Source: a virus
IMG/VR virus record: IMGVR_UViG_3300032285_000968
Coordinates: 1-38,778 of that record
DNA: 38,778 nt
Reading direction: 5' to 3' (one strand)
The position numbers were made by a program, and so were the translations under genes. Below the pieces are notes generated by a model. That model was given only the letters and a program-made list of their open reading frames with translations. It was not told the DNA's origin and made no database searches. Below are positions 7,852-16,517 of this stretch, piece by piece (within the stretch, counting starts at the first letter, position 1; each line of letters opens with the position of its first letter).

Positions 7852-7863
7852 ACCGAGGAACCC

Positions 7864-8451
7864 ATGATTAATAAGAATTCAGAAATTTATCTTTTAGAAG
7901 ATGTCGTATCTCCGGATACTTTTGTTAACGTTTCGGCAGATCTAGACGGCGACATATGGAAATACGGCGTGATGACTCCTTACATAGGAGCCGAGATCGA
8001 GGATGATACTAAATTTTGGTACTGCGACATGTTAAAAAACAGATGGCAGGAACTGATATTTCGGGATATTATCCTCAAGCTAGAAACGGTACATCCGCAT
8101 ACTTCACAATATCAATTTAAAAGCATGGACGTTAAGGCTGGCGGGAAAACTGCCGGCATGAATGGCGATGTGCATATTGATCGCACATTTAATTTCAATG
8201 TAGAAGGCGACGGATATATGACTTTTTGTTATTTTCCTAACAGAGAATGGAAAGATGAATGGGGCGGGGAACTAGTGTTCTACGATGCAGAAGGCGATGT
8301 TATTGCAAGCATATTGCCTAAACCAAACACATGCGTAGTATTCGACAGTAATATTCCACATCAAGGATTCGGCCCGAATGCTGGCTGCGATGTATTAAGG
8401 AAATTTATATCTTATAAGACATTTGTACACAAACAGTGGAACAAAACTTAA
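7864..8451 (+). CDS. 2OG-Fe(II) oxygenase (HxD type, 'EWGGEL' subgroup)
   Basis: A 195-residue protein from the ATG at 7864, chosen because GAGG at 7855-7858 lies 5 bases upstream. An in-frame ATG at 7849 lies within the promoter-like TATAAATG and lacks a binding site. The iron set is H104-I-D106 ('DVHIDRTF'), H166 ('NIPHQGFGP') and R179 ('DVLRKFISYK'). Between them is 'EWGGELVFYD' (132-141), where the conserved GGxL turn matches prolyl-hydroxylase relatives. It is the first gene after the internal promoter and is followed by the small zinc-ribbon-like gene. The substrate is unknown. Confidence 0.8.
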   Translation: MINKNSEIYLLEDVVSPDTFVNVSADLDGDIWKYGVMTPYIGAEIEDDTKFWYCDMLKNRWQELIFRDIILKLETVHPHTSQYQFKSMDVKAGGKTAGMNGDVHIDRTFNFNVEGDGYMTFCYFPNREWKDEWGGELVFYDAEGDVIASILPKPNTCVVFDSNIPHQGFGPNAGCDVLRKFISYKTFVHKQWNKT

Positions 8452-8462
8452 AGGAGATTCTT

Positions 8463-8714
8463 ATGGAAGGGAAAAAGATTCCACGTATCATACGTAAAGT
8501 AGATGGGCAACATAGGCGTCAACACTTTAACGACAAAATACTGATAGTCTCTGAGCATATCGCTCAAGAGCGTCTTGGTATTTGTAAAACATGTACATCT
8601 TTTGAAGATTTTGGATGCACAGTGACTGGGTTTTTCATGCCCGTTACTGTTAAACAAAAATCACAACAATGCCCATATGGAAAGTGGAGCACAAACTATA
8701 CTGTCGAGGAGTAA
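8463..8714 (+). CDS. Small cysteine protein, degenerate zinc-ribbon-like (CxxC...C...CPxGKW)
   Basis: An 83-residue protein; the start at 8463 is fixed by AAGGAG at 8451-8456, six bases upstream. It is basic at the N-terminus (KKIPRIIRK, RR) and has C41, C44, C52 and C70, ending 'CPYGKW'. Marine phages and bacteria encode many small proteins with the pattern CxxC-x(n)-CxxCGCxM..K...CPxGKW, thought to bind zinc. Here the middle knuckle is reduced to 'CTVTGFFM', leaving four cysteines. The function is unknown; a structural or partner role for the neighbouring enzymes is possible. It lies between an oxygenase and a DUF6065-like gene, with one base to the latter. Confidence 0.65.
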   Translation: MEGKKIPRIIRKVDGQHRRQHFNDKILIVSEHIAQERLGICKTCTSFEDFGCTVTGFFMPVTVKQKSQQCPYGKWSTNYTVEE

Positions 8715-8715
8715 A

Positions 8716-9477
8716 ATGTCTGTTATCAAAGTAGGATACACTCCTTGGTTTGAAAAATCTCCCAATACTAGCGGCCTGGGGCCGCTAAACTATTATGGCT
8801 GGCAAGAAATCGTACACTATGATCTAGAAAAGCTAGACACTTGGAAAGATTCTAAAGTTGGATTTATGAAATGCCCGGCTTTTTTAAAATATGTAGAACA
8901 GATTTGGGTTATACGAGCTCTCGTAGATGTTGAAATATCATGGGACAAGCATAATGCAGTTCTGAACAGCAACTTACCACCTCTGGCACACGATGCAATG
9001 GTCAAAGTACACTGGGGAGATTTCGATCCTAAGACTGATAAACCGGTAGTAGCCATTAACAGTGCAATGCTTTTATTTGCCGATGAAGAAGTATGGGTAG
9101 ATTTTTTACCACCTTGGAATCATATAGATCCTCGCTGGAGATTGATGCCTGGTAGTTTTGATATATGTAACTGGCAGAGGCCAGTAGTTCCTACTTTCGA
9201 AATGTTAGAAGATAAGATACAATTTAAGAGGGGACAACCATTGGCATATGTAAGGTTCCGCAGTAGGAATCCACAAGATATGTTCCAGTTGATTAAACAC
9301 CCCCGCACAGAAGAATTAGATCATATTGTTAACTCATCTGTATCAGTTAAATCATATCAAAATAATCTAAGCTGGAAAATTGTTACAGGTATGATTCCTA
9401 ATAAGCTACGTCCTAAAAAGATGGTAAAATCTGAGCCATGGATCTGTAAATTCTTTAGGAAGATATTAAACAAATGA
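8716..9477 (+). CDS. DUF6065-like protein (paralogue of the gene at 15181)
   Basis: A 253-residue protein starting MSVIKVGYTPWFEK; GAGGAG (8706-8711) is four bases before the ATG at 8716. It shares with the protein at 15181 a 'CPA...Y....W/YVI.A..DVEI.W' segment near residue 55, a central 'PPWNHIDPRWRLMPGSFDICNWQRPV' type stretch, and 'IQFKRGQPLAYVRFRS' towards the C-terminus, which is the DUF6065 ending 'kGxPxxxxxP'. DUF6065 has no assigned activity and is found near halogenase-like genes. The end overlaps the first halogenase by four bases (ATGA), which implies coupled translation. Family assignment is from pattern, not a search. Confidence 0.55.
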   Translation: MSVIKVGYTPWFEKSPNTSGLGPLNYYGWQEIVHYDLEKLDTWKDSKVGFMKCPAFLKYVEQIWVIRALVDVEISWDKHNAVLNSNLPPLAHDAMVKVHWGDFDPKTDKPVVAINSAMLLFADEEVWVDFLPPWNHIDPRWRLMPGSFDICNWQRPVVPTFEMLEDKIQFKRGQPLAYVRFRSRNPQDMFQLIKHPRTEELDHIVNSSVSVKSYQNNLSWKIVTGMIPNKLRPKKMVKSEPWICKFFRKILNK

Positions 9478-10940
9478 TTAAATCGATGACTATATTAGGC
9501 GGCGGAACTAGTGGCCTAGTAACGGCGCTGATACTTAACAAATGGTATCCCACTATGGGCATCACTATTGTAGAATCTTCCACTATTGGAATAGTGGGCG
9601 TTGGCGAAGGTTCGACTGAACACTGGAAAACGTTCATGGATACAGTAGGAATTAATGTCAAAGAACTAGTACTCGAGACCGGTGCCACTTTTAAATCAGG
9701 AATCAAATTTGAAAACTGGAACGGTGATGGCAAATCTTATATGCATTCACTACACATCGACCACACTCAGATGATGGCTAACGGACAAGCTGGTGTGTTG
9801 CTTAAGATGATATGTGATGGAGAAACACAGCTATATCCCGACAACATTGCTAAATCTATGCACCACTATCCGTTAGATCAGCAAGTAAACCAATTTCATT
9901 TTGACACATTTAAATTAAACGAATTCCTGCATAAGAAATGCAAGGAAAGAGGCGTTGTTATAGTCGACGATGATATACAAGATGTCGAAATAGACAATGA
10001 AGGATATGTTTCTAACTTAGTTAGTATACACGGCAAAAAATATACCTCTGAATTCTTCGTTGACTGTTCGGGATTCGCTCGTGTCATTAGTTCTAAATTA
10101 GGAGCGAAATGGATCGACTGTAAAGAATACTTACCCATGGATCGTGCTATAGCGTTTCCTACAGAAACTACAGCTGAAATCCCATCGCATACTTTAAGCC
10201 GTGCATTATCGAGTGGATGGAACTGGAGAATTCCTACACAGGATCGATATGGTAACGGCTATGTTTATTCTAGCGAGTTCCTAACAGACGATCAAGCTGT
10301 AGAAGAAATACAGCAATACTACGACAAAGAAATAAAGATAGGTAAGAGTTTTAAATTTTCAGCAGGCTATGTTGATAAATTCTGGATTAAAAATTGTGTT
10401 TCTCTAGGACTTGCCGGAAGTTTCGTAGAACCATTAGAAGCCACTAGCATAGGTACTAGCATACAGCAGGCATTTATGTTAGGAGGTTCGATAGTTAACT
10501 GGACACGCGGTGATGAATTGATCCGAGATGTCTACAATAAGGCCTTTGAATCTGTTGCAAAAAATATCATAGATTTTGTACAGATACATTATATTACCAA
10601 GCGCAATGATACAGAATTCTGGAGAAGTTGTAAACATCTGAAATTAACTGATTTCAATCAACAGACATTCGAACATTTTAAGAACGTATTGCCAAACAAA
10701 TCTTATTTTTCAAATACAAACTGGGTGCTATTTTCAGAATTAAACTGGATACAGGTTATTGCAGGATTAGAACAGTTTGATCTCGATAAACTCCGAGCTA
10801 TATGGCATGCACAGCATCCTGGAGTAATAAAAGAAACTGAAGAAATGTTAGTTAAGATGAAGATTTTTTACAGGGATGTACTAACATTCAGCCACAGAGA
10901 CGCATTAGAATTCCTTAAGAAAGAAATCAAAGTAGTCTAA
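9474..10940 (+). CDS. Flavin-dependent tryptophan halogenase-like protein 1 (PF04820)
   Basis: A 488-residue FAD enzyme. G9-G10-G11-T-S-G14 is the Rossmann GxGxxG, 'GVGEGSTEHW' (42-51) the second FAD motif, K74 in 'ATFKSGIKFENW' aligns with the catalytic lysine of PrnA (K79), and W249-N-W251-R-I-P254 is the halogenase signature WxWxIP. 'FVEPLEATS' places E322 at the PrnA E346 position, with T324/S325 where the halide is held in PrnA. All key residues are therefore compatible with halogenation. These enzymes use FADH2 and oxygen to make HOX, so a flavin reductase must come from the host or elsewhere in the genome. The length is typical of the family. It overlaps neighbours by 4 and 1 bases. 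Substrate unknown; free tryptophan is not implied. Confidence 0.88.
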   Translation: MIKSMTILGGGTSGLVTALILNKWYPTMGITIVESSTIGIVGVGEGSTEHWKTFMDTVGINVKELVLETGATFKSGIKFENWNGDGKSYMHSLHIDHTQMMANGQAGVLLKMICDGETQLYPDNIAKSMHHYPLDQQVNQFHFDTFKLNEFLHKKCKERGVVIVDDDIQDVEIDNEGYVSNLVSIHGKKYTSEFFVDCSGFARVISSKLGAKWIDCKEYLPMDRAIAFPTETTAEIPSHTLSRALSSGWNWRIPTQDRYGNGYVYSSEFLTDDQAVEEIQQYYDKEIKIGKSFKFSAGYVDKFWIKNCVSLGLAGSFVEPLEATSIGTSIQQAFMLGGSIVNWTRGDELIRDVYNKAFESVAKNIIDFVQIHYITKRNDTEFWRSCKHLKLTDFNQQTFEHFKNVLPNKSYFSNTNWVLFSELNWIQVIAGLEQFDLDKLRAIWHAQHPGVIKETEEMLVKMKIFYRDVLTFSHRDALEFLKKEIKVV

Positions 10941-12442
10941 TGAAACGAGATATTATAGTCTTAGGTGGAGGCGGTGCAGGATGGATCACTGCTTTATTTT
11001 TAAAAGAAAAATTTCCTAATATTAGTATCACGGTCGTTGAAGATCCTAACACTCCTCCTATTGTTGCAGGTGAAAGCGGTTCCGCTTTATTCAATAAATT
11101 ATTAAATTTTTTAGGAATAGAATTCAATGAGTGGATTCCCGCAGTTAACGCTATGCCAAAACTGGGCGGACGATTAGTTAACTGGAACGGCATTGGTACC
11201 TCGTTTGTGCATGGTCTAGTACCTCAATGGTACAGCGCACGATACGACGGTGAATTTCCTGCGTTTGGAGACTCGATAGATTTTATATCCACAGCAGTTG
11301 CTCTAGACGTTCCAGTAGATAAGATATTTTATGCGGCAGACCTACAGAATACCAATAAAATACCCATAACTCCGGCAGGAGGTGTCAATAGTTTTAATGT
11401 ATTAACGATGCCCATGTGGCATTTTGATAGTAGGGCTAATGCAACATTCATGAAGGAAAGAGCCCTTGAAAAAAATATCAAGTTGGTAGAAGGAAAATAT
11501 ATCAGCTGTACCAAGACACCACGTGGGGATATCAGCAGTATACTGTTAGACGACGGGTCTGAACTAAAAGCCGATTGGTATTTTGATTGTTCTGGATTTG
11601 CTAGATTGTTACTGAAGAAAGAACTAGGCGTAGAAGAAAACGATCTTAGCGATTATTTTCCAGCAAGTTCGGTCTTAGCATGGTGGGATGATCCTACTAT
11701 AAAAAATTATACCGGTCTCACAGCTATGAAACACGGTTGGAGCTGGGAGATTAATCTACAGCATAGAGCTGGAAACGGATACATCTATGACGAACAACAT
11801 GCATCTGTCGATGAGATCGTACAAGAGATAGAAGAGACATTCAATAAAAAGATCACGCCTGTGGCGAATCTAAAATTCCGACCCTCGTTGCTTAAAGAAG
11901 GATGGAGGAATAACGTAATAGCTATCGGTTTAAGTAGCGGGTTTTTAGAACCATTAGAATCTAATGGGCTTAGTAGCATTGCAGAACAACTAAAAGCTGT
12001 AGAAAATTTCTGGAACCCTGAAAGTCTAGGAGGGTGGGATCGTGATTGTTATAACAGATACACTGCTGAAGTCATGTCTGATATATGCGATTTCTTATGT
12101 CTGCATTATAGAGGAAAACGCAATGATACTGAATTCTGGAGAGATCATAACACTAATCCAATAAGGATTTCAGACAAATTACGAGAAAGATTAGATGGCG
12201 CTAGGGAAGGTGTATTAGGAATCGATGATGTCCAAGGATACGGTATAGAAAATTACATAGTTGTCATGCAAGGTCTTAGCTTAATTAATAAAGAAAAATT
12301 AAAGAATCGACTATTGGCAAAAAGATCTACTATATTTGAAGATTTTGAAAAACATTATAATATACTGTCAAAAGAGATTGCTCAAATTAACGAAATATGT
12401 TACACTACAGAACAGTGGAGATCTATAATTTATGGAAAGTAA
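10940..12442 (+). CDS. Flavin-dependent halogenase-like protein 2 (PF04820, divergent motifs)
   Basis: A 500-residue paralogue of the preceding gene. The FAD motif G9-G-G-G-A-G14-W is intact and K74 in 'MPKLGGRLVNW' is in the catalytic lysine position. The second motif reads 'VAGESGSALF' instead of 'GVGExS', and the signature is W267-S-W269-E-I-N272, with asparagine replacing the proline of WxWxIP. At the halide site 'FLEPLESNG' gives E340, N342, G343, with asparagine for the PrnA threonine. It is therefore either a halogenase with altered halide or substrate use or a related monooxygenase. 'RGKRNDTEFWRDHNT' near residue 396 is shared with halogenase 1 ('TKRNDTEFWRSC'), so the two are duplicates. 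Start and stop overlap both neighbours (1 and 11 bases). Confidence 0.8.
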   Translation: MKRDIIVLGGGGAGWITALFLKEKFPNISITVVEDPNTPPIVAGESGSALFNKLLNFLGIEFNEWIPAVNAMPKLGGRLVNWNGIGTSFVHGLVPQWYSARYDGEFPAFGDSIDFISTAVALDVPVDKIFYAADLQNTNKIPITPAGGVNSFNVLTMPMWHFDSRANATFMKERALEKNIKLVEGKYISCTKTPRGDISSILLDDGSELKADWYFDCSGFARLLLKKELGVEENDLSDYFPASSVLAWWDDPTIKNYTGLTAMKHGWSWEINLQHRAGNGYIYDEQHASVDEIVQEIEETFNKKITPVANLKFRPSLLKEGWRNNVIAIGLSSGFLEPLESNGLSSIAEQLKAVENFWNPESLGGWDRDCYNRYTAEVMSDICDFLCLHYRGKRNDTEFWRDHNTNPIRISDKLRERLDGAREGVLGIDDVQGYGIENYIVVMQGLSLINKEKLKNRLLAKRSTIFEDFEKHYNILSKEIAQINEICYTTEQWRSIIYGK

Positions 12443-13049
12443 TATAGAAACTATTAACCTATTTCCTATACCAATTAAAAAAGTCAAAATCATTCCCTCG
12501 GAACATCAATATAATTCGTTGGGCAGTTTGATCGACAGGTTACTGTCTAGTACATCCGAAAATAATTGGGCACTAGAATCAGGAAAATCCACAGGCGAAT
12601 TAGATCTATATCTCTACAAGAAAATAGAGATGAAATGGTTAGTCGATGCCGCTTTACTCCATGCAAATAATTATTGGCAAGATATGGATTATAGGAGAGG
12701 TGCAAAAGTATCTATAACCAGCAGTTGGGCGAATTTACATACATACGGCCAGGTTACCGGCGAGCACAGCCATTGCGGTGGCGCAGTCAAAGCACACATT
12801 TCTGCTGTATATTATCTTAAAAAACCCAAGGATTCAGGAAACATAAAGTTTACTGATCCGCTAGAATATATACATAAAATGACACCGGCTCATAACTACG
12901 ATGAAACATTCGGTAGTACGTATTGCGAAGTCGATACAGATCAATTCGACCTGATACTATTCCCAAGCTGGTTAAAGCATCAGACACAGCCTAATATGTC
13001 CTACGACGATCGTGTGGCAATTAGCATAAATTTTATAGGAACTTGGTAA
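12432..13049 (+). CDS. 2OG-Fe(II) oxygenase-like protein (PF13759/TIGR02466 type, HxH)
   Basis: A 205-residue protein and the clearest family member here: 'INLFPIPIKKVKI' at the start, 'SSWANLHTYGQVTGEHSHCG' (97-116) with H112-S-H114, 'ISAVYYLKKPKDSGNIKFTDP' (123-143, read as two blocks), 'LILFPSWLKHQTQPN' with H183, and R194 in 'YDDRVAISIN'. It sits between halogenases 2 and 3, overlapping each (11 bases and TAATG), so the three proteins are probably made in similar amounts. That position makes a joint action with the halogenases more likely than for distant members, which is inference. Confidence 0.8.
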   Translation: MESNIETINLFPIPIKKVKIIPSEHQYNSLGSLIDRLLSSTSENNWALESGKSTGELDLYLYKKIEMKWLVDAALLHANNYWQDMDYRRGAKVSITSSWANLHTYGQVTGEHSHCGGAVKAHISAVYYLKKPKDSGNIKFTDPLEYIHKMTPAHNYDETFGSTYCEVDTDQFDLILFPSWLKHQTQPNMSYDDRVAISINFIGTW

Positions 13050-14632
13050 TGATTGTTGATAGTATTGTTATTGTAGGCGGCGGAACAGCCGGGTGGATGA
13101 CTGCGGCCACGTTAGTTAAGCATTTTCCTAATAAGAAAATCACGCTAATCGAAAGCGCAGATGAACCAACAGTCGGAGTTGGCGAAAGTACTATCGGCGG
13201 AATCAATGATTGGTTAAACTCGTTAGACATCAATGAAGATGACTGGATGAAGGCCTGCGATGCTAGTCTTAAACTCAGTATCAAATTCACAGATTGGGCC
13301 GGGAAAGGGTCCGGATCATTCCACTATCCGTTTGGAGAATCATGGACTGTTGGCACTGCGCATGGTATCAACGATTGGTATATTAAAAAAGCATGGTACC
13401 CGGAAACTCCTGTCAGTGATTTCTGCGATTGTTTCTTCCCGCAGATGGAATTAGTCTATCAGAACAAGGTTACAAAAAACGAAGAAGGCGAATTACCCGG
13501 TTGGAGGTATGACAGAGACGTTGCCTATCACTTTGATGCCGCAAAATTTGGAGCATGGCTGAGAGAAGGATATTCCAAGCCACGTGGTGTACAGCACATA
13601 GTAGGCACTATAAAAGAGAATGTTGCTACCGATAAAGACGGTGTTCAGTATTTAGAATTAACCACTGGTGAAAAAATTACTGCGGATCTGTATATTGATT
13701 GTACAGGATGGAAGAGTTTATTGTTAGGTAAAGCATTAGGTGTTCCGTTTATCAGTTATGAGCACCTGTTGCCCAATAACAGTGCATGGGCTACTAGATT
13801 GCCCTACACAAATAAAGTAGACGAACTAGAAGGTTATACTAACTGTACAGCAATCAGCAACGGCTGGGTTTGGAATATTCCGTTATGGAGTCGCATTGGT
13901 ACAGGCTACGTCTTTTCCGACAAGTATATTTCTAAAGAAGATGCGCTAGAAGAATTTAAAAACTATCTAAAGACTGATAGAGAAGTTAAAGTAGATCCAG
14001 CCGTCGTTGAGTCTCTCGAATATCGATTTATCAAGATGCGTATTGGCATTCACGAAGAGCTTTTCCATAAGAATGTGTGTGCTATCGGTCTATCAGCCGG
14101 ATTCATAGAGCCGTTAGAATCTAATGGGTTGTTTACTGTACACGAGTTTCTACATCAACTTGTAAAAACACTAGGACGTCGGGACATAGGCATGATTGAC
14201 AAGATGGGATTCAACAAGACATCTACCGGCGCATATGATTCATTTGCAGAATTTGTCAGCATGCACTATACACTAAGCCAGAGAAATGATACACAATATT
14301 GGCTCGATGCTCGCGAACGACTCGGCGGCCGATCAAAAGAAATAGGAATCTATAAGAGCTATGGTATCGATAATGCCATATTCAAGAGAGATTTCTCCTC
14401 GGCGTTCGACGGAACCATGGGAGGATTGCCTATGATTGCAACCGGATTAAATTATTTTCCCGTAGACCTTAACACTATACGCAGGACAGAGTTTAAGCAT
14501 GGCATAAATTTATCTTTTGTTAATGATTCTTTTGAAATATGGGAATCAAATAAGGTTTACTGGAAATCGGTTGCTGATAAATCACCTACTATTCTGGAAT
14601 ACCTAGAGTCAAAGTATGATAATTCCAAGTAA
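13049..14632 (+). CDS. Flavin-dependent tryptophan halogenase-like protein 3 (PF04820)
   Basis: A 527-residue protein from the ATG at 13049 (AGGA at 13037-13040, 8 bases upstream; an upstream in-frame TTG at 13043 is less likely). All signatures are classical: G10-G-G-T-A-G15-W, 'TVGVGEST' (41-48), K75 in 'ASLKLSIKFTDW', and W273-V-W275-N-I-P278. The 'FIEPLESNG' block gives E357, N359 and G360 at the halide site. 'HYPFG' and 'YHFDAAKFGAWLRE' stretches are typical of bacterial tryptophan halogenase-like proteins. It is the longest and most canonical of the three and is less like the other two than they are like each other. It overlaps the next gene by 17 bases. Confidence 0.88.
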   Translation: MIVDSIVIVGGGTAGWMTAATLVKHFPNKKITLIESADEPTVGVGESTIGGINDWLNSLDINEDDWMKACDASLKLSIKFTDWAGKGSGSFHYPFGESWTVGTAHGINDWYIKKAWYPETPVSDFCDCFFPQMELVYQNKVTKNEEGELPGWRYDRDVAYHFDAAKFGAWLREGYSKPRGVQHIVGTIKENVATDKDGVQYLELTTGEKITADLYIDCTGWKSLLLGKALGVPFISYEHLLPNNSAWATRLPYTNKVDELEGYTNCTAISNGWVWNIPLWSRIGTGYVFSDKYISKEDALEEFKNYLKTDREVKVDPAVVESLEYRFIKMRIGIHEELFHKNVCAIGLSAGFIEPLESNGLFTVHEFLHQLVKTLGRRDIGMIDKMGFNKTSTGAYDSFAEFVSMHYTLSQRNDTQYWLDARERLGGRSKEIGIYKSYGIDNAIFKRDFSSAFDGTMGGLPMIATGLNYFPVDLNTIRRTEFKHGINLSFVNDSFEIWESNKVYWKSVADKSPTILEYLESKYDNSK

Positions 14633-15191
14633 TCCATGGCCTAGTTTAATTTATAAATCACACTACGATGGCGATCTCAGTGAGATCGTAACAGTGGCCA
14701 GTGCGATTTGTAAAAACATAACAGAAGATCATGGATTAGAAGACGGTGGAAAATCAACTTGGGATCGAACTATCAGTATACTAGACTTGCCTGAATTTGT
14801 TGATCTAAAACAATGGTTGATAGATCGACATTCCGAAGCATGGAACGCATGGGGTTTCAATGATCACAAGCGACATCTACATAAAAGCTGGGTAAACTGG
14901 CATCCAACAGGAGCCAGTACTAGAGAACACGATCATGGTGCTGTACATTTAGTCATAGTGGTATATCTACAGCAACCAGAAAACGGTGGAAATATACAAT
15001 TTAAAGATCCGTTGCAATACCACTGGAGCTCTTATCCTAGCCCTGATACTGACAATTGGAAAACTATCGAAGTTAAGACCGGTGATGTACTATTTTTTCC
15101 CGGTTTTCTACGACATCGCACTGAACCTAATACCGGTACAGGTGATAGATTTGTACTAACAGCTAACATAACGGCACAATATGCTCTTTAA
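14616..15191 (+). CDS. 2OG-Fe(II) oxygenase-like protein (PF13759/TIGR02466 type, HxH)
   Basis: A 191-residue protein with 'SWVNWHPTGASTREHDHGAV' (91-110), where H105-D-H107 and the intervening D106 leave open which residues bind metal. It continues 'VVYLQQPENGGNIQFKDP' (114-131), 'TGDVLFFPGFLRHRTEPN' (154-171) with H166, and R177 in 'GDRFVLTAN'. The N-terminal 'PWPSLIYKSHYDG' is the family's usual opening. It is most like the protein at 12432, and the two flank halogenase 3, which suggests duplication as a halogenase/oxygenase pair. Overlaps of 17 and 11 bases link it to its neighbours. Confidence 0.8.
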   Translation: MIIPSNPWPSLIYKSHYDGDLSEIVTVASAICKNITEDHGLEDGGKSTWDRTISILDLPEFVDLKQWLIDRHSEAWNAWGFNDHKRHLHKSWVNWHPTGASTREHDHGAVHLVIVVYLQQPENGGNIQFKDPLQYHWSSYPSPDTDNWKTIEVKTGDVLFFPGFLRHRTEPNTGTGDRFVLTANITAQYAL

Positions 15192-15921
15192 TAAAAAACA
15201 AACACCGATTATAGAATTTAGTTGCAAGGAATGGGCCATAAGAAAACATGCCCCAGTACTGCCTTCTATACATTTTCTTCCTAAAGAGTATGAAGATCTG
15301 CCAGCTGGGAATAAATGTCCGTTTGATCACTTTCAAGAAGCATCGTTACTAAGCATTAAATTATGCCCTGCGGTTGGCAATTATCTAAACGCAGGATATG
15401 TTATACCTGCATGGTGCGACATTGAGATCACATTTGAAGACAATAATTTTAGAATAAACTACAGCAATCTGAACTATCAGCATCGTACACATCCTGAAGA
15501 ACAATTTAAAGGCATGTTTGATCGATTTAAGATGCGAACAGATATCAAATTAGACAGCCCGTGGGCTATTAAAACTGCACCCGGTTATAGTGTTATGTGG
15601 ATGCCCATGTGGTTCCACAACAATAATTTCCAAGCAGTTCCTTCCATAGTCGATACTGATTCGGTTCCAAATCATAATCCTATAAACATCATGCTATTTG
15701 AAGCAAAGACCACAATTATTAAGATGGGAGATCCATTAGTACAAGTGATTCCTTTTAAGAGAGAACACATTACAGGTGTTAGTAGAGAATATACCGAAGC
15801 AGACTATAAACGCAAAGATGCATTAATGGGTTTAGGACAACTATCTAAGTACGGCTGGCGACAATTTATCAAGAAAAATGTAAAATATTTGTTAGACCGT
15901 AAGGATCTCGATTTGCCATGA
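15181..15921 (+). CDS. DUF6065-like protein
   Basis: A 246-residue protein with 'LCPAVGNYLNAGYVIPAWCDIEITFEDNN' (from about 61), 'SPWAIKTAPGYSVMWMPM' (about 121-138), and 'TTIIKMGDPLVQVIPFKRE' (about 177-195). The 'W.I.T.PGYS......' and 'G.P..Q.IP.KR' blocks are those of DUF6065, a family of unknown activity found in phages and bacteria. It resembles the gene at 8716, so the three halogenases are bracketed by two members of one family. The C-terminus 'YGWRQFIKKNVKYLLDRK' is basic and helical. It is coupled by overlap to both neighbours (11 and 4 bases). Confidence 0.65.
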   Translation: MLFNKKQTPIIEFSCKEWAIRKHAPVLPSIHFLPKEYEDLPAGNKCPFDHFQEASLLSIKLCPAVGNYLNAGYVIPAWCDIEITFEDNNFRINYSNLNYQHRTHPEEQFKGMFDRFKMRTDIKLDSPWAIKTAPGYSVMWMPMWFHNNNFQAVPSIVDTDSVPNHNPINIMLFEAKTTIIKMGDPLVQVIPFKREHITGVSREYTEADYKRKDALMGLGQLSKYGWRQFIKKNVKYLLDRKDLDLP

Positions 15922-16517
15922 TAGATATAAACGATATTATCGTATTAGATGATGTAATTAACAAGACATATCAACATGCCTTAGAAAATGTACTGCTAGA
16001 AGAAATGGGGGCTCATTGGTTTTTGCTAGATGATGTCGCATATCCAAGCCCAGCAGTCAGCATCTGTCGCCCTGGAATAGTACATCCTTTGTTTGAACAG
16101 AACAAAGGAATCATGAGTTCTTTATATAACTTAACATTGCCCATGGTGTTTGAAGCTGTTTCTAACATTGATTATACTTTTGGAGAAGTCGTAAGAGCAC
16201 GTTCGTTCATACAATTTCCTACAGGCGCTAATCTTGTCAATCATCCACATATAGATACTAACGAACAGCATCTAGTATGCTTATATTATGTAAACGATAG
16301 CGACGGTGACACTGTAATCTATAACGAGACTGCGGACGATATTCAAAATTTACCCGGAATAGATACAAGTATGCTAACTATTAAGCAAACTATTTCTCCT
16401 AAGAAAGGACGTGCGGTATTATTTAATGGTAGAAGATATCATAGTAGCACTACGCCTATAGCTAATAAAAGGTGTATAGTGAATTTTGATATCACAGTAA
16501 GGATTAAAAATGCTTAA
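15918..16517 (+). CDS. 2OG-Fe(II) oxygenase (HxD type), tandem paralogue A
   Basis: A 199-residue protein with H111-I-D113 ('NHPHIDTNEQH'), H175 ('GRRYHSST') and R185 as the iron and 2-oxoglutarate residues. 'LVCLYYVNDSDGDTVIYNE' (119-137) and 'SPKKGRAVLFNG' (160-171) complete the double-stranded beta-helix core, in the pattern of phytanoyl-CoA/prolyl-hydroxylase-like marine phage proteins. The first residues 'IIVLDDVI' match the next gene's 'FIVIDDVV'. ATGA overlap joins it to the DUF6065-like gene, and an 8-base overlap joins it to its duplicate. Confidence 0.8.
   Translation: MIDINDIIVLDDVINKTYQHALENVLLEEMGAHWFLLDDVAYPSPAVSICRPGIVHPLFEQNKGIMSSLYNLTLPMVFEAVSNIDYTFGEVVRARSFIQFPTGANLVNHPHIDTNEQHLVCLYYVNDSDGDTVIYNETADDIQNLPGIDTSMLTIKQTISPKKGRAVLFNGRRYHSSTTPIANKRCIVNFDITVRIKNA

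Noticed and set aside
8436-8462. Longer start for the zinc-ribbon-like protein
   Set aside because: AAGGAG at 8451-8456 would lie inside the frame; it fits the ATG at 8463.
8677-8715. Longer start for the first DUF6065-like protein
   Set aside because: The extension (MESGAQTILSRSK) is encoded by the end of the previous gene in another frame, and GAGGAG fits the ATG at 8716.
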